Positions 10,301 through 21,978 of a stretch of 64,000 nt of DNA are shown here, piece by piece. Location of the stretch: positions 155,779-219,778 of the forward strand of contig VZSF01003005.1 in NCBI GenBank assembly GCA_013398295.1, read 5' to 3'. This stretch comes from Chionis minor (taxonomy: Eukaryota > Chordata > Aves > Charadriiformes > Chionididae). Numbering within the stretch: position 1 is the stretch's first letter; each line of letters starts with the position of its first letter. The translations under genes were made by a program, and so were the position numbers. Under the pieces are notes generated by a model. It had not been told where the DNA came from. It saw only the letters and a program-made list of their open reading frames with translations, and searched no databases.

Positions 10301-13095
10301 CATTCATTATATTCTGCATATCACTTGGGAATGCTTCAGCAATACTAACAGGACTGATAATTGAACAGTTTTTCCTCAGGCTAACCTGAAAAGAATTTCG
10401 AAGAATATGCAAGAGGCAAATCTCATATCTTGAAGGTTTCAGTTCTGGAGAATTCAAGATACTAATTAGCTATAGCAAGTAACTAAGAACTTAGCAATAG
10501 AAAAGGCTTAGCTTGCCTAAGCCTTTACCTCCCCAATATTGTTTCAAACAAACAAAAAAACCCAAAAAAACCCCAAAAAACCAAAAAAAAATCAAAGTGC
10601 AATAATGACTGTAATGCTTACCTGCAAGAGAAACCATCTTTTGAACTAATAGTGTTATTTGGCTTTGCACGTTGAGTTTGCTCAGTTATCACCTGTAGTC
10701 TCTGCTCCAACTCATTACTGCTCTGTTTCAGAGATTCTACCAAATTCTCAAGTTGACAACAGATCTCCTTATGTTTCTTCAACTCCATTTCACAGGCTAG
10801 CTCAATAAGTTCAAATGATGCTTTCTGTCTTATCAAATGCCTGCATATTTCCTCTTGTCTCGCTGCGTGACAGTCCTGCTGAGCAATCTGATGATGCAAG
10901 TATGCTTTCACCACTGGCGCGCTCAAGAGTCGCGCATTCTCTTTCAGAAGGGGAGGCAGCTCTTCATTGTTTATCTGAGTTATTTCTTGTTTGATTGCTG
11001 AAATTTCATCATTTAAACTAGATATTTTGGCATCGAGGTTTTCTTGTTTTCCAATATCCTGCACAAAGCAAAACATTTGTCAGTTTCTTCATGGTTCCCT
11101 CCAAGCTGCTGCCCTAATGCAGTTCTTCAGTTCACACAAGATTCATGTACTTAACACTACATTAAAAATCTTTGCATCGTTTGTATCTACAAAATTAAAT
11201 GAAAAGTCCACAAGCAGTTTTACAGAGCTTTACAACATAAACCAATACCGATTTAAAAAGTAGAGATCAAATAAATGTATTTCAATAAATAGTAATTTCA
11301 TTCCATTGCAGGACCAGGAAACAGTTTATTGTGAAAAAAAACCAAACCCAGAAGAGCTGTAATTTTACTTAGCACCTAGATTTCAAGCATGTCTAACTGA
11401 AATTTCACATAATTTTTTATATTCAGTTGGATGACTATCAACACTGCTATCAGAATCAATCTTTTTCAAATTAATCAGTCAAGGCCTATATGCTAGTCAC
11501 CTGCAAATGAAAATACACAAACTGACACAATGCCTCAAGTTAGTCCATGACTGGCATAAGCTAATATTTTTCCTTCTCTTATAATTTTTTCACATTCTTA
11601 AATTCCACTAGTCATATCTGCCAGTCACTCATTTGTTGAGAAATTTCTGGGGCTTCAACTATCTGATCCATTTATTTGGTATTTAAAACACGTTACTGTA
11701 TTACATGTACTTGAGTTTCCAAAAAAGTCAGTGAAGAAAAACTTTTCAAGTTCATGCTCTGAAATATAACCAGGAATAGATTTATCATATTAGTTCCTCA
11801 ATACCACAAAATTTCAATCAAATTTAAGCTTTTGTGTGTTGCACAAACAACCGAGAGCCAGTTATAATTTGAAATTTCAAAGTTAAGCTTAACTGGAAAG
11901 GTGTAACTAAATTCTGGGGGTTTTTAAGGTAGTAATTCTGAAAAGTAGAATTAAATGTACTCTGCCATAATAAAGAATTTCTAACTATAGAAACTGAAGC
12001 TATTTCACAAGAGTTTTGTGAGCAAGACTAAAACCTCATAAAAGTGCAATTTCACTATGTAAACATAGTTGAAATAACAGTAACTCAGCAATTCCTTTTA
12101 CCAGATCCAGTTGAACACACCTGCCTGCCTGTTTAAAACTCCACTACCTTCTACCTCCTTTCAGGGCTCACCTTGTCATTTAAGGACTGCAGCATGCTCT
12201 CTGCGCATTTTATAGCTGAATTCATGCTCTCCTCTTTAGCTTGCATCTGAATTAGCTGATGTTGAGCACAAATATATGCCGTCTGAAGCCTGGCCAGCTC
12301 TTCACTCTCTTCAAAAACTTCATTAGCCTCATCACAAGTGACTAGTTCAATTATATCTGCAAGCTGAAAGCTGCCTTCATGTGAATTTTCAACACATTCA
12401 GACATACCTTGATAAAAATGTTTTTTTATGTATGAGGTAAGTGCTGCAGTGCTTTGTTCTTCCAGAGACAAATACTTGTCCAAAGAAAGTTGGGAAAAAA
12501 ACACTGGATGTGGACCTGACTCTTGTTCCGAATCTGAAGCAGTAAAGAAAGAGGCAAGTTTCTTAGCTGCATCCACAAGAGACAGCAGTTCATTATTAAG
12601 CTTATTATTTGCTGCAGTAAACACTTGCAGTCCTTCCTTCAAATCTTTATGTGCTTCTTCCTCTTTGCTTTTTAACGTTTGTAACATATGGCTGTTTGCA
12701 GAAACCAACATTTGAAGCTTATTATGCCGATAAATTTGAAGTTTTTTTAACTTCTGAAGACTCTGGAGCTCATCCTCTAACTTCTTCAGTTCCTCCTCCT
12801 CTTCCTCCTCCTCTTGGCTCCTGTTCTTTGAATCCGTGGGCTTCAAGGTTTTAAGGACTTCATCCAGTGCATTTCCTTCCAAAATGGGCTTACCAGACTC
12901 AAGAAGACTATCAAAATCTTGCAGTTCTTTTTCAGATACCACATACTGCTCATTTATATTTCCACAAAACCACTCCAAAAATGATTTGTCTTCCGAAGAC
13001 TCAAAGAGCCAGTCAAAATCTTCTCCATTAAGTTCATCAGCTTTTGGATATCCAATTTTCTTAAGAGTTTCCACAAAATCATTTCCACAGCTCAT
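7125..13095 (-). CDS. HAUS3: HAUS3, HAUS augmin-like complex subunit 3 (complete, four coding exons)
   Basis: HAUS3 is a coiled-coil subunit of augmin (HAUS), which binds existing spindle microtubules and recruits the gamma-tubulin ring complex to nucleate branches. The start MSCGNDFVETLKKIGYPKAD is nearly identical to the vertebrate HAUS3 N-terminus, and the stop follows ALED as in other vertebrates. Exons (minus): 12172-13095, 10622-11058, 8698-8926 and 7125-7358. They total 1824 nt, that is 607 residues, close to the human length of about 603. Junction phases are 0, 2 and 0, and every intron has GT/AG ends. Residues about 90-200 and most of the C-terminal half are Leu/Glu/Lys-rich heptad-like coiled coil. 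An uninterrupted run of eight Glu lies near residue 95. The block AYICAQHQLIQMQAK before the first junction and the KASFEL block in exon 2 are family hallmarks. The start ATG has A at -3. The gene lies between its CpG-island promoter on the right and the POLN start exon on the left. Confidence 0.96.
7359..8697 (-). other. HAUS3 intron 3
   Basis: AT-rich intron with a GTAAGC donor at 8697 and a TTTTTTGTTAG acceptor at 7359. Nothing else recognised. Short open frames near 8049-8515 look like chance. Confidence 0.85.
8698..8926 (-). CDS. HAUS3: HAUS3 coding exon 3
   Basis: Acceptor TTGTTACAG lies just above 8926 and donor CCG|GTAAGC is at 8698. The split AG|G arginine codon joins it to exon 2. 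It encodes RLYQLLEGENEKLQ and then a segment ending LYRGGNQIQLSSP, matching the RLYQVLEGEN and LYQGGNQ landmarks of human HAUS3. Length 229 nt, predicted coiled coil. Confidence 0.96.
8927..10621 (-). other. HAUS3 intron 2
   Basis: AT-rich intron flanked by a GTAAGC donor at 10621 and a TTACAG acceptor at 8927. A run of A-rich sequence with C interruptions lies near 10549-10590. No other feature seen. Confidence 0.85.
10622..11058 (-). CDS. HAUS3: HAUS3 coding exon 2
   Basis: Starts after TTTGTGCAG at 11059 and ends at TGCAG|GTAAGC. It encodes DIGKQENLDAKISSLNDEIS, then LPPLLKENARLLSAPVVKAY, KASFELIELACEMELKKHKE and CQLENLVE, matching the human blocks KENLDAKISSL, RENAQLLNMPVVKG and KASFELLQL. 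Length is 437 nt, leaving phase 2 at the 3' junction. Predicted coiled coil throughout. Confidence 0.96.
11059..12171 (-). other. HAUS3 intron 1 (between coding exons 1 and 2)
   Basis: AT-rich intron with a GTGAGC donor at 12171 and a CTTTGTGCAG acceptor at 11059. No repeats or other genes recognised. Confidence 0.85.
12172..13095 (-). CDS. HAUS3: HAUS3 coding exon 1 (large)
   Basis: Contains the initiator ATG at 13095-13093 and 308 codons, ending LNDK at an AAG|GTGAGC donor. The N-terminal block with DFDWLFE and SGKPILEGNALDE is strongly conserved in vertebrate HAUS3. The middle is a coiled coil that starts with eight Glu codons (12790-12813). The serine-rich stretch with ASDSEQESGPH precedes the conserved LSLDKYLSLEEQSTAALTSY block. 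Length 924 nt, in phase 0 at its end. Confidence 0.97.
12790..12813 (-). repeat. In-frame GAG/GAA repeat encoding eight Glu in HAUS3
   Basis: Eight consecutive Glu codons (GAG x3, GAA, GAG x3, GAA) lie at the start of the first HAUS3 coiled coil. Human HAUS3, as I remember it, has a shorter acidic stretch (DDKELEKLEDE) here, so this is a likely lineage expansion of a codon repeat. Confidence 0.8.
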
Positions 13096-14280
13096 GATTA
13101 TTTTTTTTTTTTAAGCAGAGAAGATCCAAATACATAAAAAAATCTGGGGTAATATTCCAGTTGTATTTTTTTTTGTCATTCTAAATGAATATTCAGTATT
13201 TTAATATAAGGAGTCTGCACAGGAAAAAGGAAGTGTCAGATCACACCAGAAAACTGAATGCTACTCTGGATTAGGGTGGCTATTCAAAGACCAGAAACCA
13301 ATTTTTCTTTCATGGATGTCTTAATATGTTTTGTTCATCAAATCAGAAAATGTATTTTTTACACCAATTAAATCCCTGATCTTTGCAAATACTTGTTTTT
13401 CCTTAATTCACAGAAAATTACTGTTAAAATAGAATACTGTTAATTTAAAAGCAATAGGTATGAATAATGAGTAATTCATTGGCCTGCAAAAGTGATTTAC
13501 TTACATATTTTCCACACATTAAATAAAAAACCCCACCCACAATCATTTTAACTCTTGGAAAATGAGAGCTTTCAGCTTGTTCTAAAAAGAAAACTACAGT
13601 GATGTTTATACTGCACTTCAAGATCTTGCTTACAAAGACCTTTTTACTTCAGCAGCAATCAGAATGTTGTCTTCTAAGCCTTCATTTTAAAGTTCCCTCT
13701 GAAAATGGAACAAGAAATGCTTTACCATAAAAGTATCTCAACATAATGGTGCAGTTTTTTTGACTAACTTATGATCAGTATAAATACTCTTGTGAGTATC
13801 ACAAGAACAACAATTAAATCGCAACTTAAAAGTTACAAGAAAAAGAAGTTTGCTGGTTTGCTGTTTCTCAGCAATCAAATCATCATCTTTGGGACGCTGA
13901 AGTGAGTGCAACAGACAGCAAAGAATAGGATAAATTATCAAAAGGAGTCAGGAAGCCTTGTCTGCAATACTCTGGTAATATCCAGAGGGGGTGTTAATCT
14001 GGTATTACTTAATACTTTGTTTCTAGAATATAAGTTCCACCAGAAAACCCCACTTTGCCAGCCAGCCAGGAGGGCATGAGTACTGAACAAGTACAAGCAT
14101 CCTTCTGAAATTCCATCTGTATTTCATTCAGCTTAGAGCTACAGACTGTATAAGAAAGAGGATTTATTGTGTAAGTTTCATGTCACAGGGCAGCCTTCCA
14201 ACCGCCCTCTGCCTTCCATGCTAGCAAGAGGGCCGTGGTCAAAAGAAGCCAGTGTGTATGTATATGCGGAGCATTAAGGC
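13096..14280 (-). other. HAUS3 5' UTR and upstream intron
   Basis: AT-rich sequence between the HAUS3 start codon and the CpG island. A CCCCAG on the minus strand at 13146-13144 is the best nearby acceptor candidate for the 5' UTR (exon start near 13143), but its pyrimidine tract is weak. No coding sequence recognised; an open frame at 13738-13941 (minus) looks like chance. Confidence 0.5.
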
Positions 14281-14581
14281 AGGCTGACGCTGCCGCTCCA
14301 GCCGGTGTCAACCACCGCAAGTAACACTGCCGGACGCCTGAGGCCGCTTCCCGCGACCCCCGTCCCCAGCACGGCGCCCCCCGACCGCCACAGCCCGCAG
14401 GAGCGGGGCCCTCAGCGCCCACCCGCCCCAACACCCGCCGGCCGGGTCCCAACTCTGGGGACCCCGCGGGGATCCCGGCTGAGAGCCCACCCCGCGCCCC
14501 CCCGAGCAGGGCAGGGCGAGGCGACGCTGCGGCGGCCGCCCCGCCTCCCGGAGCGGGGACCCCCCGCCGCTCCATACTCAC

Positions 14582-14690
14582 CACAGCGCTCCGGCTCTGC
14601 CTCAGCCGCGGCGGGGCGGGCAGGGCAGGGCAGGGCAGGGGCACAGACGCGCAGAAAATGGCGGGAGGGCTGAGGAAGCGCGTGGGCGGA
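14582..14690 (-). other. Candidate non-coding first exon of HAUS3/POLN
   Basis: On the minus strand a GCGCTGTG|GTGAGT donor ends at 14582, next to the CpG-island core. The 5' limit near 14690 is a guess based on the YY1-like element at 14655-14665, which often sits close to transcription starts. The exon would splice to the exon holding the HAUS3 ATG. Inference from motifs only. Confidence 0.5.
14616..14642. repeat. Short (GGGCA)n tandem repeat in the CpG island
   Basis: About four copies of a GGGCA pentamer in a row within the GC-rich promoter. Simple sequence. Confidence 0.7.
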
Positions 14691-14879
14691 GGGAGCCCGA
14701 CCCAAGGCGCGCGCGGTAAAGGGCGGGGCCGCCGGCCGCTGGGGCGCCAACGGCTCGAAACACCCGCCGCGCGCTAGTCTCGCGTAGCCTCACCGCCCCG
14801 CCCCGCCGCCGACTGCGCCTGCGCGGCGGCGCCTCGCCGCGCCTCTCCCTACCTTCCCCTCTCCTCGCCGGAGGCGCGC

Positions 14880-14889
14880 GCGCATGCGC
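14880..14889. promoter_or_regulatory. NRF1-type palindrome
   Basis: GCGCATGCGC, a perfect match to the palindromic core bound by nuclear respiratory factor 1 in CpG-island promoters. Seen directly; binding is inferred. Confidence 0.65.
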
Positions 14890-15120
14890 GCCTGGCCCGA
14901 CTCGCGCCCGCGGAGGGGCGGGGGGCCTCGCGCGGCGTTGGCCGGCGCCTGCCCGCTGACCAGTGATGTCCGTCACGCGCGCGGGGCGGGGCCGGGCGGA
15001 GCTCTCCGGAGGGAGCGGAGGGGGCCGCCGCTGGCTTCAGGGCTCCGCGGTCGCGGTCCCGGCCCCGGCCGCCGGTCGCTCCGGGGGCCGTTGCGCCCGG
15101 CGTGTGGGAGGGAGCGATGG

Positions 15121-18100
15121 AGGGAGGGGATGACGGCAATCTGAAGTGTCCCAGCTTTGTGCGAAAGCGGGCGGCGGGCCTGTGTGTCCAACAGCCTCCC
15201 CGACGCTGGGGGACGGGGCTGATGGTGCCCACCCACCCTGCCGTCCACAGGCGCTGTGTTACCGGGTCATCCTTGCCTGGTCCGTTTAATATTTTGTCAT
15301 GGATTTTGTGCCCGCTCATTTGTCTTAATCCTTGCCAGTACCCACTAAAACACAAACCTCCTGATAGCCCTAAACTTCACAAGGAAGGGATTCCTGAATT
15401 TCACTACCTGCTACTTAAAAAAGCACTTCCTTAATTTTTTAACCCGCCTCCTAATCCCATCAAATGACCCTCAGCTCTAGCATCGCAGGATTTGGTGAAT
15501 ACCACCACTGCATTTACCTTATCTGTGGTCTTTGCAGTGAATTAGAAATCAGCAGGACATTTCCCTCCGTCTTTGTCCTCTCCAGTTCGGAGAGTTCCAA
15601 AATTTGGCCTCTGTAAAGGAAGCGCTGGGTTCCTTCCCTCGCAGTTGTCCTCCTTCCCACCTCTCATCCCATCGCTGCGCCTGGTTTGGGGTGCAGAGGC
15701 GGCACGCAGACCTCAGCCTGTGGCCGCACCAAGGTTGTCTACAAAATCCTGGTTTCCAACGCTCTTCCTTACGGTGCTCCCTGCTTTCTTGGCTTTTTGG
15801 CTTGCCACTGCCCAGGGAGCCACCAGAAAGGTCTCGGCAGGGATTGCGGGACCTCCTCCGCACCGCAAGAAGGGCTGGTTCTGTAGGTTGAGCATCATGT
15901 AAACTTTTCGCTAGCAGTTCCAGCATCCTTTAGCAGCCGCTCCTCCAGTTTGGCCATCTTCGTTTCCTGTTTACATCTCGTGTACCACGTTTTTCTGGGC
16001 TTCCCTGTTTGCCTCACGACAGCCTCCTTAACTTTCTCAATCAAGTCGTGCAGGGGGGAGGGTTGGGCTACAGTTTTCTGTGTCAGACATTTTACCTGGG
16101 CTTCTAGTACAGTATTTTTTAAGCCTTCCGGGCGTTTGTAGGCTTCTTGCTTATGAACTGCTCATTTCGTGATTTCTGGCATTTTTCCCCATTTTTGCAT
16201 AGGTCGTTTTCTTAAAATTGAGTATCCATTTGCTTTATTGTCCTTGCTCTCCTTTTATGTTATAAAGCTGAATTACATTGTGGTTGCTACTATGGAGCAG
16301 CTCACCCACTAATAGTTCTTGAATTAGATCCTGCGCACTGCTGAAGACTAAATTCGGAATGGTGTTTTTTTCTTGTGGTTTCTAAGGTCAGTTATTCTAG
16401 AAAGAAATTACTTATTGCATCCAGAAATGTTATCTCTACATTTCACCCTGATGAGGCATTGACCCAGTCTGTATGTGGGTGGCTGAGCCCTCCCACTACA
16501 TGTCCTAAATGTGCAGCTTCTCTAATCTCCCTTAATGCAATTGTTGAAATGAATCAACACAGGGAAATGAGCAACCTCGCAGCTCAGTGCAGCCAAGACT
16601 AACTCGCATGAGGTTTTCTAGATCAAAATCAGCACCTGTATCGCCTGCAAAGTGCAGTATGTTGATTTCTGGTATAACGTGGGCTGCGCAAGACACTTTT
16701 AAATTAAACCCTGAGCTGGCAGTGAGTTCTCATGGGTAAAAAGAGCTGTAGTGTTGAATTCCTCCCCATCAGATTACAGCCTGATATGCAGCTGCAATTT
16801 AGGCTAGCTGAAGTTTTCAAATCATCTTGCAGATAGAGTGCATCGCGCCTTTCCGACAGGGAAGGAACAAAAGCATTCACTAGCTTATTTCATAAGATGA
16901 TACCATTTCAGTTCAGTCCAAAATCTTGCACCAAAATCAACCCGTCCCTACAGGAGTGCACTTCAGAGGCTTGTGCTTCACGGTATTGTTGGTTTTTTTT
17001 TCACAAAGTCACAAATGTCAATAATACCTAGAAAACTTTCCAAAATTTTGCTGTCCTCAGAGCAATTCAGCTCTGTGACTGAAGTCCACATCCTAGATGA
17101 AAAAAAGACGCATCTGATAAAAGACTGTCTATCTTCTCTCTATCAAATTGTCCATCTTGGGTTGCTGCAACTGAGGCCTTCAGTTCCCTGCGTGACCGGT
17201 TCCTCTCCCCCTTTGGAGACTCGCACACATAGGATGTCCCACCTCCCTCGTGGCCTTTCCCAAAATCTATGTCCCCATCTGTTAGCTGGGCAAGCAGGAC
17301 TATATGGTCATGCTGTAGCTGGTTTGGAGCTACGTATGTGCTGGCCAGTAGCCACCTCTTGAAGCAGCAAAGAGCTCAGCTGGCCTGGCTTTCGGGCACA
17401 TTCAGTGCAGGAAATTATTTATCTTTCTCCCTAGACATGGAATTTTCATGGAAATTTTCACCATGGATTATTGTTGCAGCCTCCATCCTATCTCTGCCTT
17501 GTCAAATTTGGTGAAAATTAGCCTGAAGGTTGAAAAGTTATCAAGGAAAGGAGGAGGGGAACAGATGGACAAAAGAGGAGTTGACAGACAGCGTGATCTC
17601 ATAATCCCCGCTGGCATAGGAATTCAAGCTAGAACTGAAATATTTTAGGTCAGAACATTGTGCACTTTAGACTTCTCATTTTGAAAGAACAAGCCTCTAA
17701 TGTGAAACAAATTTTCATTTGTTAGACCATCAATTGGCTTTTAGGGCGGAGATTAAACAACAGCCTTCCCCTACAAACATGTTACAAACCTATCTTCCAA
17801 ATTTCTTCCAGCCCCTTTCCCCACCCAACCGCAGCCCCACGTGCTTCAGTGTTTGCTTTTGCCTCTCCTTATGGGCCGAGATTGTTTTTCTCTGATTCAT
17901 TTTTTTTCCTGGTTGTATTCAGTCAAAACATGATTAAAGGCTTACTTTACCCTTTTTTTCCGTTCTAGGAGCAGTTGTTTTGCATCTGTGTCCGAGAACT
18001 GGAGAGGTTGCTTAGATAGTGTGTTCCCGCTACAGGCCATCTTATGGTGGATTCCGCCAGATTGAGACAGACATTTCTGGAAGGATGTCTGCAAGCTCTG

Positions 18101-21100
18101 CACTATTCCATCGATGCCATGTTGCGTTTGTTCCACTGCAAAATAAGATATTGTTGTGCCTGATACCTCAGAGAGAAGCTATCGGTTACCCACTGGCCAA
18201 GGCTGTAAAAAACAGGCAAGGAGTGCAGTTGCGGTCATATAGGCATTGCAGCTGGGCAGTATAAACCCTCCCACTGGGATACATCTGTCAGGTGAAAAAC
18301 TCTTATAAAGCGTTTTGCTTGTTACTCTGTTAGGGTTTTGTTTTGTCGTGTGAAAAGAAATAACAAGACATGGAAACGAGTTTTTAGCTGATGAACTGCA
18401 ACAGCGTACAACCTTTTTCATTTTGCATCTTATGGCACATGCGCTCAGAGCCGCAGGAGGATCTCAGAGGTCCCTGCTGCAGGTTGCTGGAGTACCAACC
18501 GCTCTTTGGAAACACCCTGTCCGAAAAGGTAATTCATTACTCTAAGCAAATTTATATTCTGAATTAAGTACAGCTTTTGAAGTGCCATGTGAACTTTTAT
18601 TATAACAAAGTCAGAAGACAGAAATCTGGCACCAGCTTGCTTTCTCTCCCGAGCACATGTGTCTTCTCTCTAGAGGAATGGTAGATTTCATTCTGAGACC
18701 TTGTATTCCCAGAAAAGCAGGTCAAAGTGATTAGTTTTCTTCAGCTTTGTTGGATTCAGTGCCATAAATATAAAAGAAGCTCCTCCACGTTTGGGCGAAC
18801 ACTCCTAGTGTAGTTAGGCGTATGATGCACAAGGTGATTATATTTTCTAGAAAGGCGTTGGTTTACTCTTCTGACCCTATTTTGGATTAAAACCCCAAGT
18901 GGGGCTGATCCGCTGGGCTGTCTGCAAATGGGGTTTGTTTGTAAGAAGCCGACCCTTTGTGTAAGGAACGTACACTAGGACTCAGCGGAGGCCTCGGCTG
19001 GGACTGTGAAGGACCAGCCTGATCCCTCCCGCTTCCTTGCTCTGCCTCCCCTCTCCCATGAAACTCCAGCCGGCTCATCCCCAGTCGGGCAGTGGTTCCT
19101 TTGCACAGCAGTGACCCAGGAGAGCAAGCGGCTGTGGGGAGCTTCTACAGAGATGCGTCCTCAGCCCGAGGAGCGTAAAATGATAGCGGGCAAAGGAAAG
19201 CAGCCTCCTCCCAGCAGCAATCTCTGCTCTTCCAAACCCAGGTCTTCTGGCAGCAGTCCACCACACTGTGATCATACCTCTCTTGCCATGACACGGTCCT
19301 TGAAAACACTGGGTAATTCACGGTTTCTAAAGTAATAAGAACTGAGAACTTGGCCATTGAAACCATTTTAAACTACCCCTTTTAGAGGAAGCTGATGGTT
19401 GTATCATCATTAATTTAATTATAATTTTAGGCTCTTTTCCATTTAAATAGGCTTTGACAAAACATTTTCATCCTGATAGGCAAGGCAAGCTTCTGAACTT
19501 TTAATGTTAAATTTGAAACATCCATCAGCAGCAAAATGAGGAAACTTACTTTTCTTATAAACAAACTGTAAGACATTACAAATGTCAGGAAAGAAGCTGT
19601 ACAGGTCATAAACTGTACAGGATTTACAAAAATAGTGCTATAACATTTGTCATAATTCTCTTAACCCATGCACTTCTTTCTTGTGCTCAGAAAAGTGGTG
19701 CTGTCCCAAAATATAGCACTGCCAAATGTTTATTATAGCTTTTTTTTTTCTGTGGCAGATTTATTTATAATAAGTTAGCGATGTGCTGGAATGTATTTTA
19801 TGCTTATTCTGTGACAGTGGTAATTTCAAAGAAAGCTTTGATAAAAAATAGCTTACTATGCTTTGTGCATGAATATTTTTACTGATTCAGCAGCTCAGCT
19901 TATTTGAATCAAACATAAACATATTGACAAGCCACCTGCCCTGATTTTAGCTTGAAACTACTATTTCTGTATTTTTAAGACAATGCTGTATATAAGTGCA
20001 ACATGCTCGACAAACTGAAACAAAAACCAGTGGCTGTCACACACTACAGTTGAGAGCATAATGATGCAATTTGCAAAAGCTTTTCAGTTCTGTCCCTCCT
20101 CTCATCTCTCCTAGTAACAAACTAAAATGCTCATTTTTGTCTGGCTGTACATCACTTGTGATGTGACTTTCATATTCCACAAAATACACCCGCAGAACTT
20201 GTAGGCTGCCTTTTAATGCCTTTTTTTTTTTTTTCCCCCTACCATGTACAGAGCTGGAATGATTTCAAGTATAATTACTTAAAACAGACACTAATGCATT
20301 TCAATTTGCACTTTGTTTTACAGGTTGGTTTGTTTTCAGAAATGTAATAGTGGAACTTTATACAACACCCATGGTTAGAGACAAATAATGTTAATGACCA
20401 TTGGGGTTGCATTGGGCCAACATATGTAAAAGAACTTTAAAGAGCACTCCAACCTTCGTACCGTACTATTAATTTGAATTGCTCAAGCTCAGTGAGCTCC
20501 TTATGAAATAGTCATTAAGCCTATATGAAAAGATTTGCAAAGAGGAGAAACACTATACACAAAATAAACAAATGATGAGAAATTAAAAGAAAAAAAGAAA
20601 ACCACAACAAAAAGGTATAAAAATTTGTATTTATATTATGACAAGATAACGATACAACACGATACTCTTTGTGCCACAGAAGGTCGCAAGCACCATGTAC
20701 GTGCGAACAAAATGAATCTGTACAGTATAATACATCTCACAGACCGTGAACCATTCCTTTGGCTCTGGGACCCGACGGCTCTGGCACAGAACCCACTCAT
20801 AAACACCTTTAGGTAACAATTTGACCGGTAAACAGCAGAAGGCTCTCTGTCAGTGCTTCACGTGCACCAAAATTTCATCACTTAAAAATCCATATTGCAT
20901 AGGCCCTTTTCAATGGCATAAATCATGTGTACCTACAGCTTACACCTCTCGCGTGAAATGGAAGGAAGAAATTCTGAAACTGGCCCGCCTTCACTCCACT
21001 TTGCCAACGGGCAAGTCTCTGGCTGGACGTGCCTCTCCAGGAATCCTTTGCTGGCATTAATTTACAATACTTCAAGTAGAAAGAACAGCCAGCATGTCAA

Positions 21101-21978
21101 AATGGTTCCTGATCTTTCCTGTTTGATATATCCCCTGCGTTTTAATTCCAGGTAGGTACGCAACACTTGCGAGCCAAGAAACAACTCGGATGTTTCTTTT
21201 GCAGCTACCAATTAACAACGGTGCATTTAGTCAGTCACTTAAGCAAATTGGCTCATTTCATTGCTGGTGAAATTAATTTCAGAGTGTGTTTGCCCCATTA
21301 GTATTTGTAGGGAGTACAGCTCTTCCCTAAAGAGTATCTAAAGGGATTCAATTCTTCTTCCACCAATTTCAAAAAGTGCAAGTTAGTGGATTGAATATCA
21401 ACAATGTTACTGGCTCTTACCACATACAAACCCAACGGCCTCTAGTAGCAAAAAAAACCAACCCAAAAACCCAAAACATATTTTGAAAGAGTAATCTGTT
21501 TTGTAGACACTCCTTTATCAACAGCATCACAAAACAGAAGTTTATAAAATTAATATCCCTCGATTAAAAGCTGTGATGGTATGGTTCTTTTTAAAAATAT
21601 GTTTCTTTTCCACAGGGCTGATCTGCGAGGATGAAAAATGTCACCGATAATTACCAGTCTGCTGTAACGTTGGTAAAATGGTGAAATAATCACTTGTCAC
21701 AGTAGCAGAGACTGCTGCAAATACCTCCAAGAAAAGCAGAAGTATGTCCTGTGGCTAAACACGCCCTGGTGCTCGGAACAGGAGTAGGTCTGCAGGCGGA
21801 GCTCACGCACACACGGCTTCACCCCTTTCTGTTTCCCAGTTCTCTTCTTCTGTGTACAGTCAGATGCTCAGAACACTGGTATTTATTGCAGTAATTTATT
21901 TGTAGATCAATAGAAGTAACTTTTTTTTAATACAAAGCTATGTTAGGCTGCATGTGGTGTAGCCCATATTCATCCATG
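15121..21978. other. Intergenic region between HAUS3 promoter and MXD4
   Basis: No established gene recognised. GC content falls from the CpG shore (to about 15.9 kb) into AT-rich sequence. A short ATG-started frame with a splice donor lies at 18432-18528 (see findings). Poly-T tracts occur near 19741 and 20221. Two minus-strand AATAAA signals lie at 21882-21887 and 21895-21900. Several short frames at 15.5-19.3 kb have no family resemblance and are not called as genes. Confidence 0.55.

Larger units (their letters stand above)
14280..15120. promoter_or_regulatory. CpG island, probable HAUS3 (and POLN) promoter
   Basis: A dense GC- and CpG-rich block stands out sharply from AT-rich flanks. 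It contains a palindromic NRF1-type site at 14880-14889, a second NRF1-like site at 14814-14824, a YY1-like AAAATGGCGGG at 14655-14665 and an E2F-like TTGGCGCC (minus) near 14740-14747. A minus-strand GTGAGT donor sits inside it. No TATA box was recognised. These are typical of a TATA-less housekeeping promoter. It lies about 1.5 kb upstream of the HAUS3 ATG. Long open frames here are GC-driven and not believed. Confidence 0.8.

Noticed and set aside
14183..15355. Many long open frames on both strands
   Set aside because: They lie in the CpG island, where high GC removes stop codons. Compositions are Pro/Arg/Ala/Gly-rich with no domain.
15549..15926. Overlapping frames on both strands near the CpG shore
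   Set aside because: Five frames overlap the same DNA and none resembles a known protein.
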